Shown here: piece after piece, positions 7,751-15,320 of the stretch
Position numbering within the stretch: the first letter of the stretch is position 1
Layout of the letters: each line of letters begins with the position of its first letter
Origin: Methanocorpusculum sp.
GTDB lineage: Archaea > Halobacteriota > Methanomicrobia > Methanomicrobiales > Methanocorpusculaceae
Reading direction: 5' to 3'
DNA: 23,644 nt
NCBI GenBank assembly: GCA_029987395.1
Contig: DALTVX010000009.1
Span: 1 to 23,644 of the forward strand
Notes under the pieces: model-generated
What the model was told of the DNA's origin: nothing
The model's database searches: none
The model's input: the letters and a program-made list of their open reading frames with translations, nothing else
Program-made: the position numbers and the translations under genes

Positions 7751-7965
7751 CGAAGCGAGGGTCGTAGACCCGAGTCGGAGAGCAAACCGAAGGTTTGTGA
7801 ACAAGCGAACGAAGTGAAGCGGAGAGCAAACTGAATGTTTGCGAACAAGCGGACGACCTTAGCTGAGGCGGATTGACGGCGCCGCCGGCGATCTTAGCTG
7901 AGCAAACGGAATGTTTGCGATCAAACGAACGAAGCGAAGTGGAGAGCAAGGCTTTGCCTTGCGAG
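7751..7965. repeat. Array of short hairpin words
   Basis: Five small perfect hairpins follow each other with tiny loops: GGGTC/GACCC (7759-7771), CAAACC/GGTTTG around GAA (7783-7797), GCAAAC/GTTTGC (7826-7842), GCAAAC/GTTTGC (7902-7918), and GCAAGGC/GCCTTGC around TTT (7946-7962). Between them the linker GCGAACGAAGTGAAGCG recurs with changes. It reads open on the minus strand only because of the repeat period. It is a repeat family rather than a gene; I recall similar Ser/Arg-rich spurious frames from other archaeal genomes. Confidence 0.7.
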
Positions 7966-8303
7966 TGTGGTTATGTGTGAAATATGAGGGTGCGGATTTT
8001 GTTTTTGGATAGTACCACTCATCACACGAAATTCACAAAAAAAGGACGAAAACACGAAAATAAAAAAATCGGTTGTGTGGAATGTATATAGTACCCTCCC
8101 CTGTCTCGCAAGGCAAAGCCTTGCTCGGCTAAGGTCGTCCGCTTTCAGCGTCCAACCCGCCCCCCCACACGGAAAATCACGAAAATCAACCAAATGCACA
8201 AAAAGGGGGACAGGGGTGGATGGATGAAAGAGTGGCGTGCACATATCTTAGAGAGGGGACGGTAGGGTGTGGTCTCCCCTCAGTCTCTCCACCCGATCAG
8301 CAT
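7966..8303. other. Non-coding DNA with A-rich CACGAAA words
   Basis: Apart from the inverted repeat at 8105-8142, no gene is seen. The words CACGAAA and CACAAAAA recur (8022-8065, 8165-8205) and ATAGTACC occurs twice (8009-8016 and 8089-8096). A C-run lies at 8161-8167. The minus-strand open frame here shares its composition with the repeats and is not supported as a gene. Confidence 0.5.
8105..8142. repeat. Inverted partner of the hairpin-word array
   Basis: This 38-base segment is the reverse complement of two array pieces: 7943-7965 (the GCAAGGC-TTT-GCCTTGC hairpin with flanks) and 7849-7867 (GCGGACGACCTTAGCTGAG, one mismatch). In the array the two pieces lie about 80 bases apart but here they are adjacent, so the array has an insertion or this copy a deletion. 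Together they bracket a 140-base AT-rich piece. Confidence 0.65.
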
Positions 8304-8332
8304 ATTGATAGAATCGCCTCAGAGATCCTGAC

Positions 8333-8397
8333 ATTATTTACATAGATTAATCGAGGTTAACACCCAAAAGAAATTCATCGTAAATGTGTGTGATATC
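8333..8397 (+). promoter_or_regulatory. Promoter and leader of surface gene A
   Basis: TATA-like ATTATTTACATAG (8333-8345) is followed by a leader that is strongly conserved before the paralogue B (10248-10313), including AAATGTGTGTG just before the ATATCATG or GTATCATG start. Conservation in both copies supports a functional promoter and the ATG start. Confidence 0.5.
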
Positions 8398-10050
8398 ATG
8401 AATATTAAAAAACGATTCTTAGCTTTGCTTGTGCTTTTTCTGATAATGACCTTTTTTGTCGGATTTGCTTGCGCAGCTCCTGTTATTACTGTTGAAACGG
8501 AAAACCCCTCCTATTATATGGTAAAAGATGTGGTGTTTTCTGGTATAAACACTGTATCAGACACTGTATATCTTTATATCAAAGGTTCCAATGTTCAACG
8601 AACCTATCTTACAAATGTAGCGGTAGAGCCAGATGGAACTTGGACAAAGGAAATTAAATTTGGGGGGAATTATGATGCAGGTACGTACATAATTTATGCT
8701 GCAGCCTCTGCGGGTCCCGCTCCCGGGTATTTTTTCGATCCCGACTCCACAATTGCAACCACAAGTTTAACTCTCAAACAGCCCTTCCTTACCGCAACCA
8801 CTGAATCCTCTACCGTTGCAAAGGGCGTCGATATTAAAGTTACTGGAACTGCAGAAGCAGCTTCCGAGCTCCGCTATTATGTTTTTGGTCAGAACCTGTA
8901 TAAGACAGGCAGCACCTATGTTGAAGATGATGCATCATATTCCATTGAAATCGCTACCGATGGCTTTCCCTCTGGTCAGTATTTCCTTGTAATTCAGCAC
9001 CCGATGTACGACGAGGTTTTCAACATAGCTGATGTTTCTGGAAACGGTCTTATTCGCTCCAACGAATCGGGTGCCCCAACTGACTCCAGCCATCTTGTTT
9101 TAGATGCCACAACCCGTCAGAGCGCAAATGCTGCAGAAGCACTGTGCCAGGCACTTGACACACAGAATATAGATGATATTTATGTGAAACTCACCTTCAT
9201 CGTTCTTATACCGACTTTGACTATGCACTCGGTTTCAGATGTTGTTAAAGGTCAACCGCTTAAAGTCTCAGGAACTACCAATCTCAAAGCAGGTACCGAT
9301 GTAACTGTTGATGTCCTTTCAACTGCATTCACTGCTGTTGACAAAACCACCGTAGGCTCCGCCTCATTCATTACTCTTACCACCAAGGTCGTGAAAGGTG
9401 CAGACGGTGTTAACACATGGGAAGTCACCTTTGACACGGCTGGATTGAATGTTGACTCATACACCATTCAGGCAATTATGGCGGATCTCTCTACCTCAAC
9501 AGTCATTAAAGTCCTTGAGGAAAATCCTCCCGTGAGTTCTGTTGACGAGATCGAATTACAACCCGGCTGGAACTTCATCTCTGTTCCAAAAATGCTCAAT
9601 CAAACGATAAACACCGCCGGATCCCTCTTTGGAGCCGTTGACACAGACAACCAAAATATCCTTGGTTACAACACCCAAACAAAAACCTGGATCCCGTTAC
9701 GTGCAACGGACATCATCCAGCCCTTGAATGGTTACTGGATCTATGCGGCAACTGGAACCACTATTTCCCTCACCTATCCTTCGACTCCAACATTTCCTTC
9801 CGTGAAAACCCTCTATCTCGGATGGAACGCTGTCGGTCTCTCTGCCGGTGAATCCACCTCAGCCAAGACAGCTCTTGCCGGGACCAGCTGGCGGACACTC
9901 ATCCCCTGGAACCTTGCAGGAGCGAAATATGATTCCGCGATCGTCAACGGGGGTTCGGATGCCAACAGCCCTAACCGATTTATGACGCTAGGAAACGGAT
10001 ACTGGCTGTATGTTGATGCACAGAGCACACTTGTAGCACTGATCGCGTGA
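8398..10050 (+). CDS. Secreted cell-surface protein A (paralogue 1)
   Basis: A secreted protein of 550 residues from the ATG at 8398; a GTG four codons earlier is possible. A signal peptide covers residues 1-26 (basic NIKKR, long hydrophobic core, FACA/APV cleavage). Residues 27-268 form a beta-rich module with words seen in surface proteins of Methanomicrobiales: SYYMVKDVVFSG, DAGTYIIYA, GQYFLVIQHPMYDEVFN and EALCQALDTQNIDDIYV. Residues 270-375 form a second Ig-like module (VSDVVKGQPLKVSGTTNL). The C-terminus (about 381-550) holds two related aromatic repeats, each with GWN near the start and NGYW(I/L)Y near the end. No C-terminal membrane anchor is visible, so it is either released or held by partners. 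Duplicated in tandem as gene B. Function unknown; an envelope or adhesion role is inference. Confidence 0.75.
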   Translation: MNIKKRFLALLVLFLIMTFFVGFACAAPVITVETENPSYYMVKDVVFSGINTVSDTVYLYIKGSNVQRTYLTNVAVEPDGTWTKEIKFGGNYDAGTYIIYAAASAGPAPGYFFDPDSTIATTSLTLKQPFLTATTESSTVAKGVDIKVTGTAEAASELRYYVFGQNLYKTGSTYVEDDASYSIEIATDGFPSGQYFLVIQHPMYDEVFNIADVSGNGLIRSNESGAPTDSSHLVLDATTRQSANAAEALCQALDTQNIDDIYVKLTFIVLIPTLTMHSVSDVVKGQPLKVSGTTNLKAGTDVTVDVLSTAFTAVDKTTVGSASFITLTTKVVKGADGVNTWEVTFDTAGLNVDSYTIQAIMADLSTSTVIKVLEENPPVSSVDEIELQPGWNFISVPKMLNQTINTAGSLFGAVDTDNQNILGYNTQTKTWIPLRATDIIQPLNGYWIYAATGTTISLTYPSTPTFPSVKTLYLGWNAVGLSAGESTSAKTALAGTSWRTLIPWNLAGAKYDSAIVNGGSDANSPNRFMTLGNGYWLYVDAQSTLVALIA

Positions 10051-10056
10051 CGACCC

Positions 10057-10092
10057 TGAGAAAACTTCTCATCACGCCCCTCCTCCTTTTTT
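10057..10092 (+). terminator. Terminator of surface gene A
   Basis: TGAGAA (10057-10062) pairs perfectly with TTCTCA (10066-10071) around AAC, six bases after the stop, and a CT-rich run with six Ts follows. The same structure occurs after gene B at the same distance, supporting function. Confidence 0.6.
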
Positions 10093-10247
10093 CGTATCTT
10101 TTTCTGTAATAGAATCACCAAGGCTGCAACCTCCTCTGCTCTTTTTATCCCATAGAAAAATTAACCGAATTCCAAAAACCAGGTTCAAGTCTTCTCAGAG
10201 TCTCTTCTAGAATAGTAGATTGATAGAATTGCCTGAAAGATTCTGAT

Positions 10248-10313
10248 AACATTTACAATAGATTAAGGGAGTTTAACGACCAAAAGAAGTTCATTGTAAA
10301 TGTGTGTGGTATC
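10248..10313 (+). promoter_or_regulatory. Promoter and leader of surface gene B
   Basis: TATA-like AACATTTACAATAG at 10248-10261 and a leader matching that of gene A over about 50 bases, ending TGTGTGTGGTATCATG. Gene B therefore has its own copy of the promoter rather than depending on gene A. Confidence 0.5.
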
Positions 10314-12749
10314 ATGAATAGTAAAAAACGATCCCTGTCTTTGCTTGTACTTCTTCTGATCCTAATTTTTTTTGTCGGATCTGCTTATGCAGCCCCTATA
10401 ATTACCATTGAAACGGAGAAACCATCCTATTATCTGGGAGAAGAGGTGGTGTTTTCCGGTACAAACACGATCTCGGATAATGTTTATCTCTTTATCAAAG
10501 GTGCAAATGTTGCCCAAACTTTTCTGTTAACAGTGATTGTTTCTGACGATGATACATGGAGGACCTCACTAGATCTAATGGATTATCGCGACTTGGATGC
10601 AGGGACCTACAAAATCTATGCAGCCACCAATGTAGATGTAATTGGGGATGTCAAGACCTTTGGAACCGACTATCCATATAATACAGTCTCTGTTCGCCTG
10701 ACCCAACCGTTCATTTCTATCTCTGAAGGATCTTTCATAGTTGAGCCAGGTGATCCAATAGCTATAACCGGAACTGCAGAATTAGGAAAGGGAAACAACT
10801 ACATCCTTTATTATATATTTGGGGAAAATTATTTCTATACAAACTCGGCATCTGTCACGGGCACTTCCTATGGGTTAAACATCGATACAACATCTCTCGC
10901 GAATGGTCAGTACTTCGTTGTTGTTCAACATCCCATGTATGATAGAGTATTCAATATTGGTCCGGTGGTGGCAGAGAACGGCGGGTACGATATCAAAATG
11001 CATGCTTATGAGGACTACACCTCGGACAGCGCATATATTCTGTTCAATACTGTTGACCGTGAGAGTAGAAACGTTGCCAAAGCATTGTGCCAAGCACTTG
11101 ATTCACAAAACATAGATGATAGTTATGTGCGTGTCTCGTTTATCGTTGATTCAACACAAGGCAAGCTTATCTCGATATCCGATGTGTCTCGTTCGATCTC
11201 ATATCCCAATGGTGATTCCTTTACCATCTCAGGAGTGAATACAGATTCAACTTGTGTTCATCTCTATTTGCAATATCCGAGTGGCACCAGAAAACTGCTC
11301 TCCAATTCACCTATATACGCTTCTAATGATAAAATCTGGACAACATCGTTTTCCCATGCGAAAATGTTGGAGGCGGGTCCATACCTAATCTATGCCGTTG
11401 CCGGAGGTCTAACTCCACCGGATCCCTCGACAATCACAGATCATCTCTATGCTACTTGGACAATAGACATGTTTATTGCTGTGGATGAGATTTCCCCTGT
11501 CCTAACTATGAGCACACCCCAATTCATCACTGGTAATGTAACTGGGACCACAGAACTTCTTTATTACATTTTTGGGACAAATTATTTTGCAACAAATACT
11601 ATTCCCGTTGATGATGATGGTTCCTATTGGATATATTTTAACACTGAATCTAAAAATCCAGGTCAATATTTCGTAGTAATTCAACATCCCGGCAGAGACG
11701 GGGTTTTCAACATTGGCCCGGTCGCTGCAGAAAGCGGCGGATATGATATCATGATGAACACCTCTGGTTCGTTCACTAGCGGTCAATCCATCTATCTGTT
11801 CAACACCCTATACCGTCAGAGCGCAAATGCCGCAGAAGCACTGTGCCAGGCACTTGACTCTCAGAACATTGATGATATCTACATGAAGCTTACCTTCATC
11901 GTTGCTCAGCCAACCCTGACCCTGAACTCGGTTTCAGATGTTGTTAAAGGTCAACCGCTTAAGGTGTCTGGAACAACTAACCTCAAAGCAGACACTGTAG
12001 TTACTGTTGATGTTCTTTCCACTGCATTCACTGCAATCGATAAAAGTAGTGTAAATTCCGCATATTTTTCCACTCTGACCACCAAGGTCGTAAAGGGTGC
12101 CTACGGCGTTAACACATGGGAAGTCACCTTTGACACCACCGGATTAAACGTTGACACCTATACAATTCAGGCTGTTACGGGCGCCCTCTCCACCTCCACG
12201 GTCATCAAAATCCTTTCGGAAAAAGCGCCCACAGGCCCTTATGACGAGATCACATTACGTTCCGGCTGGAACTTCATCTCCATTCCAAAGACCCTCAATC
12301 AAACGGCAAACACCGCTGGGACACTCTTTGGATCTGTGGACACAGACGATAAAAATATTCTTGGTTACGACCCCATAAGAAAATCCTGGGTCCCGTTACG
12401 TGCAGCGGACATCATCCAGCCACTGAACGGTTACTGGATCTATGCGGCAACTGGAACCACTATTTCTTTCACCTATCCTTCGGCTCCGACGCCTCCCTCT
12501 GTGAAAACTCTTTCTCCCGGATGGAACGCTATTGGTCTTTCTGCCGGTGAATCCACCTCAGCCAAGACAGCTCTTACCGGGACCAGCTGGCGAACACTCA
12601 TCCCCTGGAATCTTGCAGGAGCGAAATACGACACCGCGATCGTCAACAGCGGTTCGGATGCCAACAGTCCTGATCGCCTCATGACCATTAAAAACGGATA
12701 CTGGCTGTATGTTGATGCACAGAGCACACTTGTAGCACTGATCGCGTGA
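10314..12749 (+). CDS. Secreted cell-surface protein B (paralogue 2, extra module)
   Basis: The larger paralogue, 811 residues from the ATG at 10314 (a GTG lies four codons upstream). Signal peptide 1-26 (NSKKR, hydrophobic core, AYAA/API). It carries two copies of the N-terminal surface module: residues 27 to about 280 (SYYLGEEVVFSG, GQYFVVVQHPMYDRVFN, QALDSQNIDDSYV) and about 295-530 (GDSFTISGVNT, GQYFVVIQHPGRDGVFN, QALDSQNIDDIYM). Protein A has only one. The Ig-like module (about 532-640) and the two GWN/NGYW repeats (about 642-811) match protein A almost exactly, with near-identical DNA over the last 500 bases. No C-terminal anchor is seen. It probably arose by tandem gene duplication plus internal module duplication. 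Function is unknown; surface location follows from the signal peptide. Confidence 0.75.
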   Translation: MNSKKRSLSLLVLLLILIFFVGSAYAAPIITIETEKPSYYLGEEVVFSGTNTISDNVYLFIKGANVAQTFLLTVIVSDDDTWRTSLDLMDYRDLDAGTYKIYAATNVDVIGDVKTFGTDYPYNTVSVRLTQPFISISEGSFIVEPGDPIAITGTAELGKGNNYILYYIFGENYFYTNSASVTGTSYGLNIDTTSLANGQYFVVVQHPMYDRVFNIGPVVAENGGYDIKMHAYEDYTSDSAYILFNTVDRESRNVAKALCQALDSQNIDDSYVRVSFIVDSTQGKLISISDVSRSISYPNGDSFTISGVNTDSTCVHLYLQYPSGTRKLLSNSPIYASNDKIWTTSFSHAKMLEAGPYLIYAVAGGLTPPDPSTITDHLYATWTIDMFIAVDEISPVLTMSTPQFITGNVTGTTELLYYIFGTNYFATNTIPVDDDGSYWIYFNTESKNPGQYFVVIQHPGRDGVFNIGPVAAESGGYDIMMNTSGSFTSGQSIYLFNTLYRQSANAAEALCQALDSQNIDDIYMKLTFIVAQPTLTLNSVSDVVKGQPLKVSGTTNLKADTVVTVDVLSTAFTAIDKSSVNSAYFSTLTTKVVKGAYGVNTWEVTFDTTGLNVDTYTIQAVTGALSTSTVIKILSEKAPTGPYDEITLRSGWNFISIPKTLNQTANTAGTLFGSVDTDDKNILGYDPIRKSWVPLRAADIIQPLNGYWIYAATGTTISFTYPSAPTPPSVKTLSPGWNAIGLSAGESTSAKTALTGTSWRTLIPWNLAGAKYDTAIVNSGSDANSPDRLMTIKNGYWLYVDAQSTLVALIA

Positions 12750-12755
12750 CGACCC

Positions 12756-12791
12756 TGAGAAAACTTCTCATCACTCTCCTCCTCCTTTTTT
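12756..12791 (+). terminator. Terminator of surface gene B
   Basis: The TGAGAA/TTCTCA hairpin (12756-12770) and the following CT-rich run with six Ts repeat the terminator of gene A at the same distance from the stop. Confidence 0.6.
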
Positions 12792-12800
12792 CGTATCGTT

Positions 12801-13100
12801 CTCTGTAATAGAATCGCCGAGGCTGAAACCCCCCCTGCTCCTCTTCTCCCAGCCCAATATTATGGAACTGCTTTTACTGCAAACGGCGGGGATGTTCCCC
12901 CTGGAACCGTTATCACCGCCGAACTTGATGGGGTCCTCTATACCTACACCATAACCTCATCCGGCAAAATCGGAGAAGCCGGGACCTTTGGAAACAAATT
13001 CATCATATCCCCGGTGAGCTCCTCGCCCGAAGGAAAAACCATCACCTTCAAAGTCGGCAGCGTTCTCGCGTCCACCCCGCCACCGCGTAAATCCTATTAA
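12801..13100 (+). pseudogene. Fossil C-terminal surface-protein domain after gene B
   Basis: From about 12816 an open frame reads AEAETPPAPLLPAQYYGTAF, then a beta-rich domain with GGDVPPGTVITAELDGV, TITSSGKIGEAGTFGNKF and EGKTITFKVGS, ending in KSY and a TAA at 13098-13100. It has the Pro/Ala linker and Gly/Thr pattern of a small domain common in methanogen surface proteins. No ATG, GTG or TTG lies at its start and no promoter is seen, but it is in the same frame as gene B, 22 codons after its TGA, with a second TGA between. It is best read as a decayed C-terminal domain of a once longer protein. Confidence 0.55.
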
Positions 13101-13151
13101 ATATATGGGGCCGTAGAAAAACAGGCATTCCTCAGAAAAAAAAGTATGCGT

Positions 13152-13337
13152 TTATTTTCGTATTCCGTCAAGAAACTCAGCAGGGATATTGTGTTCGAAT
13201 GTTGCCCTGACATCCTGCGCCCTAAGATATTTTACCATGACGTTCATTGAACAGTTCTTCCAGTCTGGGTCCCACCATTCACAGCCATTCTCGAGGCAGG
13301 GAGCGTGAATCAACGGACATACTTTCACATTAGACAT
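13152..13337 (-). CDS. Small four-cysteine protein
   Basis: A 61-residue protein with C7, C14, C19 and C29 (CPLIHAPC, ENGCEWWD, KNCSM), an arrangement that could bind zinc or an iron-sulfur cluster, followed by a helix (MNVMVKYLRAQDV). It is not recognised as a named family. It lies 24 bases after the YigZ-like gene and is read in the same direction, so it could be the last gene of that set; a TATAAT-like word in the gap may also give it its own start. The clear cysteine pattern and the tight position argue against a chance frame. Confidence 0.6.
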   Translation of the reverse strand: MSNVKVCPLIHAPCLENGCEWWDPDWKNCSMNVMVKYLRAQDVRATFEHNIPAEFLDGIRK

Positions 13338-13361
13338 AATCCAATACTTGTATTCGCAGGA

Positions 13362-13739
13362 TTATAACTCCTCTCTTCTCTTCTCGTACTCTGTCACAAC
13401 CCCGTTTGCCGCTTCTCGAAAAGATCTGGCAACACCTGCCGGCCCAAGTTTGATCCCGCCAAAAAGACGGGAAACGATCAAAAGATGACTGGAGAGATCA
13501 TGTCTTGCGAGAATTTCGGCAAGGACACGTCCGGGTGACCCGACCTCGCCGTCAGCTTTGCTTTCTGAAAAATCCCCGCAGAGGACGGCATAACAGTGAT
13601 GAGCCGCCTTTTTGTAGAGTTTATCGTGCAGTTCACGAACCTCTCCAACATCTTCTGCCGAGTCGATCTCGTAAAGATGAGCATAAAACTTCGACTTTTT
13701 CTCATCCAGCCGGACGGCAACTAACTCTCGTGCCGCCAT
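13362..13739 (-). CDS. YigZ/IMPACT family (UPF0029) single-domain protein
   Basis: A 125-residue protein matching the N-terminal UPF0029 domain of YigZ/IMPACT. It shows the family words KKSKFYAHLYEI, HHCYAVLCG, SKADGEVGSPGRV and, most clearly, LIVSRLFGGIKLGPAGVARSF, followed by a helix. Bacterial YigZ proteins have a second domain of about 70 residues (DUF1949) that is absent here. IMPACT proteins in eukaryotes act on the Gcn2 stress pathway; the archaeal role is unknown. Its ATG shares one base with the stop of the upstream gene (TAATG), so the two are probably translated together. Confidence 0.82.
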   Translation of the reverse strand: MAARELVAVRLDEKKSKFYAHLYEIDSAEDVGEVRELHDKLYKKAAHHCYAVLCGDFSESKADGEVGSPGRVLAEILARHDLSSHLLIVSRLFGGIKLGPAGVARSFREAANGVVTEYEKRREEL

Positions 13740-14335
13740 TACAGGTCCCTGATATTTTGTAAGGCATCTCTGAATTCGTTCAGATACTCCTGCATCGACA
13801 GGCTACCTTCTGGAAAAGGACAGTCGGCGTCGTAGAGCTTGTCGATCATCGGGTTTGTAGGGAAAATCTCGACAGAAATGCCGGTCTGCTGCACGGCCGC
13901 CTCCATTGCTTTTCTAAAAAGACCGATGCAGTAGGCTATTCGGTACGTATACGTATCCTTTGTTTTTTCCAGATAGCCGGCGATGCGTGCAGTTTCGATA
14001 CGCAGAAAATCATCTTTTATCTTCTGGTCTTTGACATTGCCGAGCATGTAATGATAATGAGCGAACGGATACATCAGTTCGAGTTCTGCCGGAACGGTCC
14101 CGCAGGTGCCAAAAATCACCACATGATACCTTTCCTTGTCTGGATAAACTTCATCAAACAGTGCATGAAAGAGTTTATGGCTTGGGCTTGTGCTGTACGG
14201 TTTTCGAACTGCACAGGGGATGAAGATCGCAATGTCTCGAGGAGCCACATGATATTCCTTGATTATGTACTGGTATGCCTCTTCGAACTGCGGGAGATAA
14301 AAAGGAGGATCGATTAGATCCTCGGGATGGACCAT
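13739..14335 (-). CDS. DUF5591-like protein (domain of archaeosine-synthesis proteins)
   Basis: A 198-residue protein. Residues 38-56 (FIPCAVRKPYSTSPSHKLF) and 75-94 (FGTCGTVPAELELMYPFAHY) match the conserved blocks of the DUF5591 domain, found in ArcS, the enzyme that turns preQ0-tRNA into archaeosine, and in related tRNA-guanine transglycosylase proteins. Here the domain stands alone, without the transglycosylase-like or PUA parts. C41 and the KPYS block probably line an active site, by analogy only. The gene starts two bases after the PspC stop and overlaps the YigZ start by one base, so it is the middle of a tight set. A role in tRNA modification is plausible but unproven. Confidence 0.7.
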   Translation of the reverse strand: MVHPEDLIDPPFYLPQFEEAYQYIIKEYHVAPRDIAIFIPCAVRKPYSTSPSHKLFHALFDEVYPDKERYHVVIFGTCGTVPAELELMYPFAHYHYMLGNVKDQKIKDDFLRIETARIAGYLEKTKDTYTYRIAYCIGLFRKAMEAAVQQTGISVEIFPTNPMIDKLYDADCPFPEGSLSMQEYLNEFRDALQNIRDL

Positions 14336-14337
14336 TA

Positions 14338-14583
14338 TTATTCCTTAACTTTGAACTCGGCGTCGACCACGTTCGGATCGGCTGAACCAGGGCCTTCTGG
14401 AACGAGTGCCCACATGGCAATATACACAACAAGACTTAGTACGAGAGGAACTGGGACGATCGTGAGGATGATCCAGACAAGTCGAACGGCCCATGCGGGA
14501 ATACCGAGATACGTTGCGAGCCCACCGCATACGCCTCCAAGGATCCTATCCGTTTTTGAGCGATAAAGCATTTTTTCCGTCAT
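14338..14583 (-). CDS. PspC-domain membrane protein
   Basis: An 81-residue protein with a PspC domain: LYRSKTDRILGGVCGGLATYLG at residues 6-27 (given as two blocks LYRSKTDRILGGVCGG and LATYLG), then a membrane helix (about 33-60, VRLVWIILTIVPVPLVLSL and VVYIAMWALVP), and a short acidic tail. In bacteria PspC senses envelope stress and controls the phage shock response; archaeal members are uncharacterised. The start is ATG 14583; a second ATG four codons on (MLYRSK) is also possible. First gene of a minus-strand set with the DUF5591-like, YigZ-like and possibly the four-cysteine genes. A TATA-like GATATGTAATATTA lies just upstream. Confidence 0.85.
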   Translation of the reverse strand: MTEKMLYRSKTDRILGGVCGGLATYLGIPAWAVRLVWIILTIVPVPLVLSLVVYIAMWALVPEGPGSADPNVVDAEFKVKE

Positions 14584-14609
14584 TAATATTACATATCATT
14601 CTCGTGAGA

Positions 14610-15320
14610 CTATAAGGTTGCGCACATAGGACAACGCGGACTTTTTTTCACGGTAAATATCTCCATTGTGTTTTCCATTCCGTCAAATAGGAGCAGTTTT
14701 CCGGCAAGAGTGCCGCCGACCCCGGTCAGATGCTTCACGACCTCGGCGGCTTGGATGCTTCCTATAACACCGGCAGTTGCTCCAAGGACCGGTGTTTTGG
14801 CTGTGGTTTTTGCGTTTTGAAAGATACAGGAGAGACATGCGGTTTGTCTTGGGATAACGAGGGTCGCCTGACCGGTGAATCCCGCTACTGCTCCGTGCAT
14901 GAGAGGGATATCGAGCTCAAGTGCGGCTTTGTTCAAAATAAATCTGGCAGCAAAATTATCCATGCAGTCAACAATGATATCAGCATTCCCTACAAGCCGG
15001 CGAACGGATGATTCATCGATCATTTCCGTAAATGCCGTGACATGACACTCAGGGTTCAAAAGTTCAAGGGTTTTTTTTGCTGACTCTGCCTTCGATGTGC
15101 CGAGTCGTTCTTCTGTGTGGAGGATCTGCCGGTTGAGATTAGAAAGCTCGATCACATCCAGATCACATATCCTGATATGTCCGATCCCTGCCGAGGCTAG
15201 ATACATGGACGCTGGTGAGCCTAGTCCTCCAGCTCCTGCGATAAAGACGGTGGCGTCTTCCAGCTTTTCCTGACCGCCTTCTTCCAGAAGTGACGTTTGT
15301 CTAATATATCGTTCGTTCAT
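14610..15320 (-). CDS. E1-like ThiF/MoeB/HesA-family adenylyltransferase
   Basis: A 236-residue E1-like enzyme of the family that adenylates the C-terminal glycine of ubiquitin-like sulfur carriers. The start at 15320 (MNERYIRQTSLL) is the family-typical beginning and overlaps the TfuA stop as ATGA; a start at 15347 is less likely. GAGGLG at 29-34 binds ATP, and DLDVIELSNLNRQ supplies the conserved Asp and Arg. Two Cys pairs, C162/C165 (CLSC) and C230/C233 (CPMC), form the zinc site. The crossover loop (TTAKTPVLG), where sulfur-transferring members often have a cysteine, has none, so it may adenylate only. Last gene of the ycaO-tfuA operon, suggesting a part in sulfur supply, which is inference. 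Confidence 0.85.
   Translation of the reverse strand: MNERYIRQTSLLEEGGQEKLEDATVFIAGAGGLGSPASMYLASAGIGHIRICDLDVIELSNLNRQILHTEERLGTSKAESAKKTLELLNPECHVTAFTEMIDESSVRRLVGNADIIVDCMDNFAARFILNKAALELDIPLMHGAVAGFTGQATLVIPRQTACLSCIFQNAKTTAKTPVLGATAGVIGSIQAAEVVKHLTGVGGTLAGKLLLFDGMENTMEIFTVKKSPRCPMCATL

Noticed and set aside
7635..7949. Minus-strand open frame of 104 codons
   Set aside because: Its Ser/Arg/Cys-rich repeats come from the hairpin-word array; no start signal, domain or codon pattern of a real gene.
7751..7965. CRISPR array or tRNA-like cluster in the hairpin words
   Set aside because: Spacing is irregular, the linkers are repeats themselves, and no cloverleaf with a T-loop could be found.
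7921..8244. Minus-strand open frame of 107 codons
   Set aside because: It crosses the array, the AT-rich spacer and a C-run, with low-complexity Phe-rich protein and no ribosome site.
8146..8303. Riboswitch or leader RNA before surface gene A
   Set aside because: The stretch lies before the promoter shared by both copies and has no counterpart upstream of gene B.
12747..12764. Recoding of the TGA after surface gene B into a longer product
   Set aside because: Two in-frame TGAs and a terminator hairpin lie in the gap; TGA is not the pyrrolysine codon, and no selenocysteine signal is known in this order.
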